A stretch of 64,000 bases of DNA from Serinibacter salmoneus. GTDB taxonomy: Bacteria; Actinomycetota; Actinomycetes; Actinomycetales; Beutenbergiaceae. The translations under genes and the position numbers were made by a program. Positions 1 to 8,190 of the stretch are shown here, one piece after another. Within the stretch, counting starts at the first letter, position 1; every line of letters begins with the position of its first letter. Under the pieces are notes generated by a model. That model saw only the letters and a list, made by a program, of their open reading frames with translations. It was not told the DNA's origin and did no database searches. Location: the NCBI RefSeq assembly GCF_002563925.1, contig NZ_PDJD01000001.1:248001-312000 (forward strand), read 5' to 3'.

Positions 1-889
1 CCACGGTCACCGCGTCGGCCATCTCCTGCGCTGCGGGCTCGTCGAGCAGGTCCCGGCTGGCGGTGAGGGCCTCGTTGAACTCCGCCTGCTGCGTGACGGG
101 TTCGGCGGCCTCGATCAGGTCCGCCTCCTCACCGAGCTCGGGCTCGGCTGCCTCGAGCGCGGCGGTGAGAGCCTCCTCGGCCTGGGCGAGCTCGGCCTGC
201 GCCTTCGCGAGGTCCGCCTCGGCGCCCGCGGTGCGCAGGGCCAGCACCAGCGCGATGGCCTGCCGCACCTCGGTGCGCTCACCCTCCAGGGTGTCGGGGG
301 CGTTGCGGGTGGCGGCCAGCGACTGGCGGGCGGAGAGCAGGTTGCCGAATGAACCCTCATCGATCCCGGCGAGCCGGATGCTGGTGTCCTCGGCCTCCTC
401 CACGGCGCTCTCCAGGGCGGTGATCGCCTCGGTATCGTCCCAGTCGCTGCGGCTCTCCAGTACCTCCACGGCGTCCTCGAGCACGCCGTCGGTCTGCCGG
501 ATCGCGGAGTCCCGGGCGTAGGAGAGCGTGCCGAACTCGGCGATCGCGCTCTCGACGTAGCGGTCGTTCGCGGCGGTGGTGGCGGCGACTGCGCCGCCCG
601 CCACGAGCACGCCGAGCAGGCTGAATGCCACCACCACCGGTCGCCGGTCGCGGCGCCGACGGCGCTTGGCGAACTCGCGTTCGGCTGCCTCCGCCTCCGC
701 GGCGCGTTCGGAGTCCTCGGATTCGAATGCGGCGGCGAGCTCCCCGGGAGCGAAGGAGGGGCCCGTCGCGGCCTCGGCGGAGGCCGGGTCCACGGGATGC
801 CAGGCGACGGGGCTCGGAGCGGAGGACTGCGCATCGCCCATCCCGGGCACGGCATGATCTCGACGCTCCGGCTGCCCCTGTGAACTCAC
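1..889 (-). CDS. Single-pass membrane protein with coiled-coil extracellular part (3' end outside window)
   Basis: The reading frame is open from GTG 889 to the window edge, so the C-terminus is missing. About 85 polar residues, ending in an Arg-rich stretch (AKRRRRRR), precede one hydrophobic segment near residues 85-106. After it comes a long Glu/Ala-rich region with heptad-like spacing (EEAEDTSIRLAGID, KAQAELAQAEEALTAALEAA), which I read as a coiled coil outside the membrane. The family is not recognised. GTG 889 was chosen because a TACAAT box ends 7 nt upstream, which fits a leaderless transcript; ATG 841 in the same frame is the alternative. An envelope role is only inference. Confidence 0.7.
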   Translation of the reverse strand, partial: MSSQGQPERRDHAVPGMGDAQSSAPSPVAWHPVDPASAEAATGPSFAPGELAAAFESEDSERAAEAEAAEREFAKRRRRRDRRPVVVAFSLLGVLVAGGAVAATTAANDRYVESAIAEFGTLSYARDSAIRQTDGVLEDAVEVLESRSDWDDTEAITALESAVEEAEDTSIRLAGIDEGSFGNLLSARQSLAATRNAPDTLEGERTEVRQAIALVLALRTAGAEADLAKAQAELAQAEEALTAALEAAEPELGEEADLIEAAEPVTQQAEFNEALTASRDLLDEPAAQEMADAVTV

Positions 890-902
890 GGGTGGAATTG
901 TA
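890..902 (-). promoter_or_regulatory. -10 box TACAAT, leaderless start of the partial membrane protein
   Basis: TACAAT at 902-897 is followed by 7 nt and then GTG 889, so transcription would start at or next to the start codon. No Shine-Dalgarno sequence is visible before this GTG. Confidence 0.5.
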
Positions 903-1035
903 CGGGGAATCGGGCCGACGTCCCGCCTCAGGTGTGAGGGTCACGTGTGAGGAATGTGTGACGTGAGGCATGGCACCTGCCGAAGCCGGGTGCCCCCGAT
1001 ATGCCTGGCCAGCGGATTCGGGTCACGATTAACCC

Positions 1036-2064
1036 ATGACACGGGAAAGGCGATTCACAGGGCGGGTGCGCACGCTCGCCGCCGCAGTGCTGACCTCGAT
1101 CCTGGCCCTGGCCGCCTGCACGGCGGCGCCGCAGGCGGAGGTGACGCGGGCGCCGAGCACCATTCCGAGCGCCGTGCCGAGCGCCACCGAGACCACCACC
1201 ACGCCGAGCTCCTCACCCAGCCCCACGCCGTCGCCCACCCCGAGTTCCCCGCTCGGCGAGGGCGCAGTCAACGCCCTGCTGATCGGCACGGATTCACGCA
1301 CCAAGGGTGACCTGACGGGCAACGCCGACACGATCATGCTCGCGCACCTGCCGGCGGATCGGGAGGCGCTCTACCTCATCTCCTTCACGCGGGACATGTG
1401 GGTGGAGATCCCTGGCCTCGGCGAGGGGAAGATCAATGCGGCATTCGCGCGGGGCGGCACCCAGACGCTGGTGGACACGGTCTCGCAGATGCTCGGCGGG
1501 GTGGAGGTGGACTATGTGGCGCAATCGAACTTCGACGGCTTCATCGCGCTCACCCGCGCCCTGGAGGGTATTCCGGTGCAGAACAAGCACCATTCCACCG
1601 TGACCGTTCTCTCCACCGGCCGGGTGGTGGACTTCCCCGAGGGGGAGATCGTGCTGGAGAACACGGATGGACTGATCTACGTGCGCGAACGCAAGCGTTT
1701 GCCGCTGGGGGACCTGGACCGTACGGAGCGCCAGCGCGCGGTGATCGTGGGCATGCTGGACAAGATCGCCTCCTTCGCCGACGACCCGGCGAAGCTCGCG
1801 GAGGTGCTGGCCTACGTGGTGGGGAACGTGAAGATCACCGGCGATCTGGACCTCACCGACGTCACCGCGCTCGTCCCGCTCGCCGGCGAACTGACCCGCG
1901 AGGACGTGGTGGGCCTCATGGTGCCCATCACCGGTTTCGGCACGATCGACGGCGCCTCGGTGAACCTGGTGGACCAGGCGCAGACGGCGGCGCTGGGCGA
2001 GGCGATCCGCGAGGACGACCTGGCCGGCTACGTGGCGACCTACGGCACCGACTACGCGCCGTAG
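1036..2064 (+). CDS. LytR-CpsA-Psr (LCP) family cell-wall glycopolymer ligase
   Basis: LCP proteins move undecaprenyl-linked glycopolymers onto peptidoglycan outside the membrane. The 342-aa product starts with basic residues and a hydrophobic stretch ending in a lipobox-like LALAAC (Cys about residue 28), then a Thr/Ser/Pro-rich linker to about residue 73. The LCP core follows: NALLIGTDSR, FTRDMWVEIPG with the conserved Arg/Asp, KINAAFARGG, and YVRERKRLPLGDLDRTERQR, the Arg-rich polyprenyl-phosphate binding region. The extracellular portion is short, without a LytR_C domain. It lies a few kb from the polysaccharide genes and could act on their product. A CACGAT box 6 nt before the ATG is a weak leaderless-promoter candidate. 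Confidence 0.9.
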   Translation: MTRERRFTGRVRTLAAAVLTSILALAACTAAPQAEVTRAPSTIPSAVPSATETTTTPSSSPSPTPSPTPSSPLGEGAVNALLIGTDSRTKGDLTGNADTIMLAHLPADREALYLISFTRDMWVEIPGLGEGKINAAFARGGTQTLVDTVSQMLGGVEVDYVAQSNFDGFIALTRALEGIPVQNKHHSTVTVLSTGRVVDFPEGEIVLENTDGLIYVRERKRLPLGDLDRTERQRAVIVGMLDKIASFADDPAKLAEVLAYVVGNVKITGDLDLTDVTALVPLAGELTREDVVGLMVPITGFGTIDGASVNLVDQAQTAALGEAIREDDLAGYVATYGTDYAP

Positions 2065-2177
2065 GCCGCGCGCGAGCGTGCGGGTGGGGCACGGAGGGTG
2101 CACGGGGCGCGCAGGTGTCCGCAACGATCCGCCTGGCTGCGGGCCCGGCTTCCACCGCACTGGGCGGCCGGCATCGG

Positions 2178-2189
2178 TAGATTCGGTCC
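2178..2189 (+). promoter_or_regulatory. -10 box TAGATT, leaderless start of PfkB kinase
   Basis: TAGATT at 2178-2183 is followed by 6 nt and ATG 2190; there is no Shine-Dalgarno sequence. No clear -35 hexamer at 17 nt. Confidence 0.5.
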
Positions 2190-3098
2190 ATGGGATCCGC
2201 TGCCGGCCCGCTCGGGGTCTTCGTCGGCCTCGCGACGCTCGACGTCGCGCAGTACGTGCCGCATCCGCCCGGCCCGGATGAGAAGGTGACCGCGCAGGCC
2301 AGTGTGCTCAGCGCGGGCGGACCCGCCACGAACGCGGCGGTCACCTATCGTGCGCTCGGAGGCAATGCCCGCCTGGTCACCGCCCTGGCGCGTGACGGTG
2401 CGGGCGACCTGGTGCGAGCCGATCTGCGCCGCGGTGGCGTGGCGCTGGTGGAGGTCGCCAACACCCGCACCACCCCGGTCTCGGCGATCACCGTGGCCAC
2501 GGTGGCCGGCACCCGATCGGTGGTCGGCTCGGATGCCCGGGGCGAGGACGTGCCGCCGCCCGATAGTGCGTGGATCACGCGGGTGCTGGACGGCGCAGCA
2601 GTCCTTCTCCTGGACGGTCACCATCGGGCAACGGCGGTCGCGTTCGCGCGCCGTGCCTGGGAGATGGGCATCCCGGTGGTGGTGGACGTGGGCCGCTGGA
2701 AGCCGGTCTTCGCCGAGCTCGCACCGCTGGCCACGCACCTGGTGTGTTCCGCCGGGGCGCGCGTGCCGGGCACGCAGGACCAGGCATTCGGGGCCGACGC
2801 CACCGCACGGGAGCTGCTCACCGGCGGCGCGCGGTCGGTCTCGATGACGGCTGGGGCCGGGAACGTCCGGCTGTGGCTGGCCGAGGACATGCCCGACGCC
2901 GCCGCCCACCTCATTTCCGTCCCTCCCGTGGAGGCGGTGGACACCCTGGGCGCGGGCGATGCGTTCCACGGCGCGTTCGCCCACGCCATTGCCCGCGGTC
3001 AATCCGCGCGTGGGGCGATCGAGGAGGGTATCCGCGTGGCGGGTATCCGGGTGGCGACGCGTGGACCCCGGGCGTGGTTGGGCGATCTCTCGCTGTGA
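2190..3098 (+). CDS. PfkB family carbohydrate kinase
   Basis: Predicted 302-aa cytoplasmic ATP-dependent sugar or nucleoside kinase of the ribokinase/PfkB fold. The N-terminal substrate region has GGPATNAAVTYRALGG (about residues 41-56), matching PfkB signature 1. The C-terminal DTLGAGDAFHGAF (about residues 251-263) is signature 2, with the anion-hole glycines and the catalytic Asp of GAGD. Length is normal for the family. The substrate cannot be read from the sequence; fructose, ribose and other sugars are all possible. It appears to be a single-gene unit between the LCP gene and a convergent gene. Confidence 0.9.
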   Translation: MGSAAGPLGVFVGLATLDVAQYVPHPPGPDEKVTAQASVLSAGGPATNAAVTYRALGGNARLVTALARDGAGDLVRADLRRGGVALVEVANTRTTPVSAITVATVAGTRSVVGSDARGEDVPPPDSAWITRVLDGAAVLLLDGHHRATAVAFARRAWEMGIPVVVDVGRWKPVFAELAPLATHLVCSAGARVPGTQDQAFGADATARELLTGGARSVSMTAGAGNVRLWLAEDMPDAAAHLISVPPVEAVDTLGAGDAFHGAFAHAIARGQSARGAIEEGIRVAGIRVATRGPRAWLGDLSL

Positions 3099-3101
3099 CC
3101 C

Positions 3102-3147
3102 GGGTGAGGGTGACGCGTTCGGCGGGCGCCGACGTCGCTCCTCACCC
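3102..3147. terminator. Possible bidirectional terminator hairpin
   Basis: GGGTGAGG (3102-3109) pairs with CCTCACCC (3140-3147), with further internal complementarity. It lies between convergent genes (kinase ending 3098, DUF6270 gene ending 3156). No U-tract, as is common in GC-rich actinobacteria. Confidence 0.45.
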
Positions 3148-3155
3148 AGACGAAC

Positions 3156-3881
3156 TCAGGGGAGCAGGTGGCGCACCAGTTCCTGGTACACCTCGGGGGC
3201 GTAGTGGAACGGCGCCTCCCCCCAGACGTGTTCGGCGCTGGAGCGGGGGTCGGTGATGTCGCGCCCGATGATCTCGATGCCGCGCCGCTCCGCCTCGTCC
3301 AGGTAGCGCTCGTACTTGGCGTTCCCGTCCTCAGCGCTCATGCCGAAGCTCGACGGCGTGGGGGAGCCATCGGCCGAGTGCGCCGCCCACGGCGGGGCGA
3401 TCAGCACGAACCGGGCAGCGGGGTGTTCCTTGCCGACTGTGGTGATCAGCCGAGGCAACTGGGAGCTCCACAGGTTGAAGTGGAGATCCGTGCCGAAGGA
3501 GATGAGGGAGGCGATCTGGGCGATCGAGCCGTCGATTCCGGCGGCGATGAGATCAACACTCCGAGTCACGGCGGTGTCGTCCGGGAGCACATAGAAGCCC
3601 AGTCGCTCATCCGTGAGATCCCACAGGATCAGGTCCACCCTTCCGCCGGTACGGCGCAGCGCCGAAGGGAGTGATGACGCGAAGTCTCCTGCCGCTTGGC
3701 GTGCCTGGAAGCGCGACTCGAGTTCAGGTGCGGGAATCAGGGTCACCGGGGGTGAGTACGCCGAGACCAAGGATTGCCGGGCAATGTAGTCCACGATCCT
3801 GATGCGATCCTGCGGCATGGCACTCACGGTGTCCCGGGAGACGCAACTCCCGTACACCAGGATCCGAGTGGACACCGTCAC
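3156..3881 (-). CDS. DUF6270 domain-containing protein
   Basis: 241 aa. The N-terminal ILVYGSCVSRDT is the characteristic start of DUF6270 proteins, which are found beside capsule and surface-glycan genes and resemble SGNH-type hydrolases. The Ser in GSCVSRD would be the nucleophile if it is an esterase. Further recognisable stretches are DLILWDLTDERLGFY and FVLIAPPWAAH. No signal peptide or membrane segment is seen, so it is probably cytoplasmic. It follows ugd on the same strand after 55 nt and may share its transcript. An O-acyl transfer or hydrolysis role on the polysaccharide is inference. Confidence 0.75.
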   Translation of the reverse strand: MTVSTRILVYGSCVSRDTVSAMPQDRIRIVDYIARQSLVSAYSPPVTLIPAPELESRFQARQAAGDFASSLPSALRRTGGRVDLILWDLTDERLGFYVLPDDTAVTRSVDLIAAGIDGSIAQIASLISFGTDLHFNLWSSQLPRLITTVGKEHPAARFVLIAPPWAAHSADGSPTPSSFGMSAEDGNAKYERYLDEAERRGIEIIGRDITDPRSSAEHVWGEAPFHYAPEVYQELVRHLLP

Positions 3882-3936
3882 CTCCGCATTCCGCCATGGG
3901 GCGGGATTGCGACGCTATCGCGAATGGTGCGCGTGG

Positions 3937-5103
3937 TCAGTCCCGCCCGTAGATGTCGCGGGTGTAGACCTTGTGCGCCACGTCCTCGAGGTCGTCGGCC
4001 TTGCGGTTCGCCACGATCACGTCCGCACGGGCCTTGAACGCCTCGAAGTCGTTGACCACCTCGGAGTGGTAGAACTCCGTCTCCTCGAGGTTCGGCTCGT
4101 AGACGATGACCTCCACACCCTTGGCCTTGATGCGCTTCATCACGCCCTGGATGGAGGAGGCGCGGAAGTTGTCCGATCCGGACTTCATGATGAGGCGGTA
4201 CATGCCCACCACGCGCGGCTGGCGCGCGAGGATGTCGTTCGCCACGAAGTCCTTCCGGGTGGTGTTCGCGTCCACGATCGCGGAGATGAGGTTCTGCGGC
4301 ACGTCGGAGTAGTTCGCCAGCAACTGGCGGGTGTCCTTCGGGAGGCAGTAGCCGCCGTAGCCGAAGGAGGGGTTGTTGTAGTGGGACCCGATGCGCGGGT
4401 CCAGGCCGACGCCCTCGATGATCTGGGCGGTGTTCAGGCCGTGCGTGGCCGCGTAGGTGTCCAGTTCGTTGAAGTAGGCCACCCGCAGCGCGAGGTAGGT
4501 GTTGGCGAACAGCTTGATCGCCTCGGCCTCCGTGGGGTCGGTGAGCAGGACCGGCACGTCCTCATCCTCGGCACCCTCCAGCAGGAGGTCCGCGAACGCC
4601 TGACCGGCCTCGGAGCGGTCACCCACCACGATCCGGGAGGGGTGCAGGTTGTCGTACAAGGCACGACCCTCTCGGAGGAACTCCGGGGAGAAGATGATCC
4701 GTGCTCCCGGGTTCGAGGCACGCAGAGCCGCGGTGAACCCCACCGGGACGGTGGACTTGATCACGATCGTGGCCTCGGGGTTCACCTCGAGCACCTGAGC
4801 GATGACCGCCTCGACGGTGGAGGTGTTGAAGTAGTTCGTGTCCGGGTCGTAGTCCGTGGGGGTGGCCACCACCACCACATCCGCGCCGGCGTAGGCAAGC
4901 GCACCATCCGTGGTCGCGGTGAGGTTCAGCGGCACCTCGCGGAGGTACTGCTCGAGCTCCGCGTCCTCGATCGGCGACTCCCGGCGATTGATGAGGGCGA
5001 CCTTCTCCGGGTCGATGTCCACCGCGTGCACCTCATGGTGCTGCGCGAGGATGACGGAGTTGGACAGGCCCACGTAGCCGGTACCGGCGACTGCGATCTT
5101 CAC
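3937..5103 (-). CDS. ugd: UDP-glucose 6-dehydrogenase
   Basis: Oxidises UDP-glucose to UDP-glucuronate with two NAD+. The 388-aa length matches the short bacterial Ugd class. The N-terminal Rossmann motif is [12 protein letters not shown]; the middle has STVPVGFT and FSPEFLREG; the catalytic cysteine lies in [14 protein letters not shown] (about residue 250); the C-terminal domain binds UDP. WecC in this window belongs to the separate UDP-ManNAc dehydrogenase branch, so two acidic sugar nucleotides could be made here. It sits in front of the DUF6270 gene on the same strand and is divergent from the glycosyltransferase at 5341. Confidence 0.92.
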   Translation of the reverse strand: MKIAVAGTGYVGLSNSVILAQHHEVHAVDIDPEKVALINRRESPIEDAELEQYLREVPLNLTATTDGALAYAGADVVVVATPTDYDPDTNYFNTSTVEAVIAQVLEVNPEATIVIKSTVPVGFTAALRASNPGARIIFSPEFLREGRALYDNLHPSRIVVGDRSEAGQAFADLLLEGAEDEDVPVLLTDPTEAEAIKLFANTYLALRVAYFNELDTYAATHGLNTAQIIEGVGLDPRIGSHYNNPSFGYGGYCLPKDTRQLLANYSDVPQNLISAIVDANTTRKDFVANDILARQPRVVGMYRLIMKSGSDNFRASSIQGVMKRIKAKGVEVIVYEPNLEETEFYHSEVVNDFEAFKARADVIVANRKADDLEDVAHKVYTRDIYGRD

Positions 5104-5340
5104 GCTCCCAGCCTAGGGCGAACTCCGCGAGTGTGCTCGGGTGGGTCTTGTCGAATCAGGCTCCGGCGCGAGTGAGATGGCTCACCTGGGACGACGGGTC
5201 GTCGCGTTCGCGCCAGGCTGGAGCGATTGATGCACGGGGCTGAACTGATTGTCGTCGGAATTGAGGACGGTCGTTGGTGATGGCGACAGGAGACCTACCG
5301 CTAGGTTTGTTTCCAGGATCTGTTCCCACGAGAGTCAGAG

Positions 5341-7248
5341 GTGAAGAGCGGGGTGAGGGCGGCGAATGTGCGCGACGCGCGTCGCGCCCTGTGGCACCTG
5401 CGTGCCGGGGGCGTCCCCCAGGTAAAGGAGTTCCTCCGGCGCCGGGATGCCGCGGGCCGTAGGGGTGCCGCGGTACGGGTGCGGCGAAATCGACGCGGTG
5501 TCGCCACGGTCGAAGTCGAGCCCTGGGATCTCCCTCCGTCCCCTCAGCGTCGCAGCGACCTGCGGGTCGGCGTGATCCTGGATGACTTCTCTCGCCTGGC
5601 GTTCGGATTCGAGTGGACTCAGGTTCCCGTCACTCCGGAGACCTGGCGAGAGGTGACGGCGAGCGGCATCGACCTTCTCTTCGTCGAGTCCGCGTGGCAC
5701 GGGAACCAGGACGCATGGCAGTACCAGCTCACCGGCTCGAAGGCGCCCTCGGCCGCGCTGCGCGAGCTGGTGGCGCACTGTCGCGACGCCGGCGTGCCAA
5801 CCGTCTTCTGGAACAAGGAGGACCCGACGCACTTCGCGGACTTCCTCGAGACGGCGCGACTCTTCGACCAGGTCTTCACCACGGACGGCGACCGGGTGCC
5901 GGAGTACCGCCAGGCGCTGGGACACGATCGCGTGGGGGTGCTCCCGTTCGCGGCGCAACCGGCGGTGCACAACCCGATCCGCCGAGCGCGGGTGCACCAG
6001 GAGCGGGACATCGCCTTCGCGGGCATGTACTTCAGTCACACCCACGCCGAGCGTCGCGAGCAGATGGACCTGCTGCTGGGTGCAGCGCTCGACGTCTCCC
6101 CACAGATGGAGCACGGGCTGGAGATCTATTCCCGGCAGCTCGGGGGAGACGAGCGCTACCAGTTCCCGCCTCCGCTGGACTCGCGAGTCATCGGGTCGTT
6201 GCCCTACGCCAAGATGCTGGCCGTCTACCGGGACTACAAGGTGTTCCTCAACGTGAACACCGTGACCTCCTCACCCACGATGTGCGCCAGGCGGATCTTC
6301 GAGATCTCCGCGAGCGGGACCCCCGTGGTCTCCACGCCCAGCGCGGCGATCGGGCGGGTGTTCCCGCAGGACGAGGTGGCCCAGGTCGAGGACCGGGACG
6401 AGGCCGGCAACACCCTGCGCGCGCTGGTGCGCAATCCGGAACTGCGCGACCGGATGGTGCACCGCGCCCAGCGCCGGATCTGGGACGCGCACACCTACGC
6501 CCACCGGGTCGATGACGTGCTGGAATCGGTCGGCCTCGATGCGCATGCCGTCACTCGTGCCCGGCCCCGTGTCACGGCCCTGGTCTCCTCGATCCGCCCC
6601 CATCAACTCGACCACGTCGTCGAGATGGTCAGCCGCCAGCAGGACGTGGATGTCCAGCTGGCCTTCCTCGCCCACGGGTGGGACGTCGATGAAGGTGACC
6701 TGCGCGCCCGGGCGCGGGAGGCGGGCATCGGCGCGGTCTCGGTGCTGCGCGGTGACGTCGACACGCCCTTGGGCGTGTGCCTCAACCGGTTGGTCACCGC
6801 GGCCGATGGTGACTACGTGGCGAAGATGGACGACGACGATCTGTACGGGCCGCGGTATCTCGCCGATGCGGTGCACGCGTTGACCTACTCCCGAGCCCAG
6901 GTCGTGGGCAAACAGGCGCACTACGTGCACTTCCTGGGAGAGGACGTGCTGGCCCTGCGGTTCAAGGAGCGTGAGCACCGGTTCACGCACTTCGTGATGG
7001 GTCCCACGATCGTCGCCACTCGGGGCACGGTCTCCGAGGTGCGATTCCCGGACCGCACGCTGGGGGAGGACACCGGCTTCCTGGAACGCGTGACGAACGG
7101 CGGCGGCAGGATCTACTCAGCGGACCGGTTCGGATTCGCGCAGGTGCGCGGGGGATCGCCTCACACCTGGAATGCGAGCGACATGGAGATGCTCGCGCAG
7201 TCGGACGTGGTGATGGCGGGAATGAGCGAGGAGCACGTACATGCGTGA
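5341..7248 (+). CDS. Two-domain glycosyltransferase (CgeB-like GT-B + GT2-like)
   Basis: 635 aa from GTG 5341. Residues about 75-395 resemble the CgeB/GT-B glycosyltransferase group: VGVILDDFSRLAFGFEW, FVESAWHGN, PTVFWNKEDPTHF, and RRIFEISASGTPVVSTPS, the nucleotide-sugar binding area. Residues about 405-635 form a GT-A/GT2-like module with the metal-binding acidic motif KMDDDDLYGP. Proteins of this layout transfer sugars in teichoic-acid or capsule synthesis; acceptor and donor are unknown. No membrane segment is seen. It is the only polysaccharide gene on the plus strand here and converges on the hydrolase-like gene ending at 7357. The GTG has only a weak ribosome site (GAG). Confidence 0.85.
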   Translation: MKSGVRAANVRDARRALWHLRAGGVPQVKEFLRRRDAAGRRGAAVRVRRNRRGVATVEVEPWDLPPSPQRRSDLRVGVILDDFSRLAFGFEWTQVPVTPETWREVTASGIDLLFVESAWHGNQDAWQYQLTGSKAPSAALRELVAHCRDAGVPTVFWNKEDPTHFADFLETARLFDQVFTTDGDRVPEYRQALGHDRVGVLPFAAQPAVHNPIRRARVHQERDIAFAGMYFSHTHAERREQMDLLLGAALDVSPQMEHGLEIYSRQLGGDERYQFPPPLDSRVIGSLPYAKMLAVYRDYKVFLNVNTVTSSPTMCARRIFEISASGTPVVSTPSAAIGRVFPQDEVAQVEDRDEAGNTLRALVRNPELRDRMVHRAQRRIWDAHTYAHRVDDVLESVGLDAHAVTRARPRVTALVSSIRPHQLDHVVEMVSRQQDVDVQLAFLAHGWDVDEGDLRARAREAGIGAVSVLRGDVDTPLGVCLNRLVTAADGDYVAKMDDDDLYGPRYLADAVHALTYSRAQVVGKQAHYVHFLGEDVLALRFKEREHRFTHFVMGPTIVATRGTVSEVRFPDRTLGEDTGFLERVTNGGGRIYSADRFGFAQVRGGSPHTWNASDMEMLAQSDVVMAGMSEEHVHA

Positions 7249-7356
7249 GGCCGTGAGGTCGTTGTGCGGGACTGCCGTTTCCCGGCGAACGGCCCACCGG
7301 TCGGCCGCGTAGGCGGACGAGGCCTCGAGATCTGCCGCGCGCCCCGTCCTGGCGCA

Positions 7357-8190
7357 CTAGGGTGGCGGGACCGGAGTTCCCTTCACGACTGATTCGACCC
7401 ACTCCAGAACACGAGCCACTCTGGGTGGCCCATGACCGTCGACGTGGTGCTCGTAATGGACGCGCACGCGGTCGCCCGCAACTTCGAGGAACGGCTCGCA
7501 ATGCTCACTCATGTGGAACTCGTCGCCCGTGTTCTGAACGTACACGACGTCGGCGCCGGGACCGTGCGCATAGGCCCAGCACAGATCGACGCGGGCGCGA
7601 TGCTGTTCCTCGATCTCTTGCCACGAGGAGTACGAGGGGAAGGCGGTCGCGTGAAACCGCTTGACGAGATACGGACGGTACCGCCTGATACGCGTCTGGG
7701 GTGAGAAGACGAGCGCGGTCGCGTTCTCCACGCGCGGAGCCAACGCCATCGACGCGAATCCCCCACCCGATGAACCGGTCAACAGGACGCGCTCCACCTC
7801 GAGGTGGCGGGCGATGCTGTTGATCAGGTCCGCAAGGTCCGGTGTGGGGTCGTAGGTCTCATCGCCTACGTACCAGCCGAGGCTGAGCTTCGGGGAGAGG
7901 CGAATGGTCGGGTCGGCGAGGTACAGGCCGTGGCGCTCGAGCGTTGAGAGGCTCGCCAGCCTCTCGAACCGTGGCGGTATGTACTTCTTGCGATCCGTAT
8001 AGCCGTGAAGCGACACGATGAGAGTGTCCTCGACCAGTCCGCGCACGAGCAGCGCGTCCAACGGCATCCGATCGTCTGACGCCAACTTGAGGTGGACACG
8101 AGCTGTGTGGCCGAGGTCCTCGACATCCGACATGGCGCGGATCGGGGCGTGTGCGCGCTTGCTCCATGGCCGCTCTGCGGGCACGCTCAT
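7357..8190 (-). CDS. Alpha/beta-hydrolase-like protein of the polysaccharide locus
   Basis: 277 aa from ATG 8190, which overlaps the stop of the upstream glycosyltransferase as ATGA. The central VLLTGSSGGGFASMA contains a GxSxG nucleophile elbow, following a strand and LIVSLHGY (oxyanion-loop-like). A late HHVDGHGPPR could supply the catalytic histidine. No signal peptide. Such proteins occur in capsule and teichoic-acid clusters; an acyl-hydrolase or accessory role is inferred. The frame can be extended upstream to 8352, but that stretch lies inside the neighbouring gene and looks unlike protein, so the coupled ATG was preferred. Confidence 0.75.
   Translation of the reverse strand: MSVPAERPWSKRAHAPIRAMSDVEDLGHTARVHLKLASDDRMPLDALLVRGLVEDTLIVSLHGYTDRKKYIPPRFERLASLSTLERHGLYLADPTIRLSPKLSLGWYVGDETYDPTPDLADLINSIARHLEVERVLLTGSSGGGFASMALAPRVENATALVFSPQTRIRRYRPYLVKRFHATAFPSYSSWQEIEEQHRARVDLCWAYAHGPGADVVYVQNTGDEFHMSEHCEPFLEVAGDRVRVHYEHHVDGHGPPRVARVLEWVESVVKGTPVPPP

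Noticed and set aside
3802-5175. Long plus-strand open frame antisense to ugd
   Set aside because: Composition is His/Val/Arg-rich with no recognisable motif; the minus-strand Ugd is unambiguous.
5104-5340. tRNA or small RNA between ugd and the two-domain glycosyltransferase
   Set aside because: No cloverleaf or conserved tRNA boxes; only a promoter region is likely.
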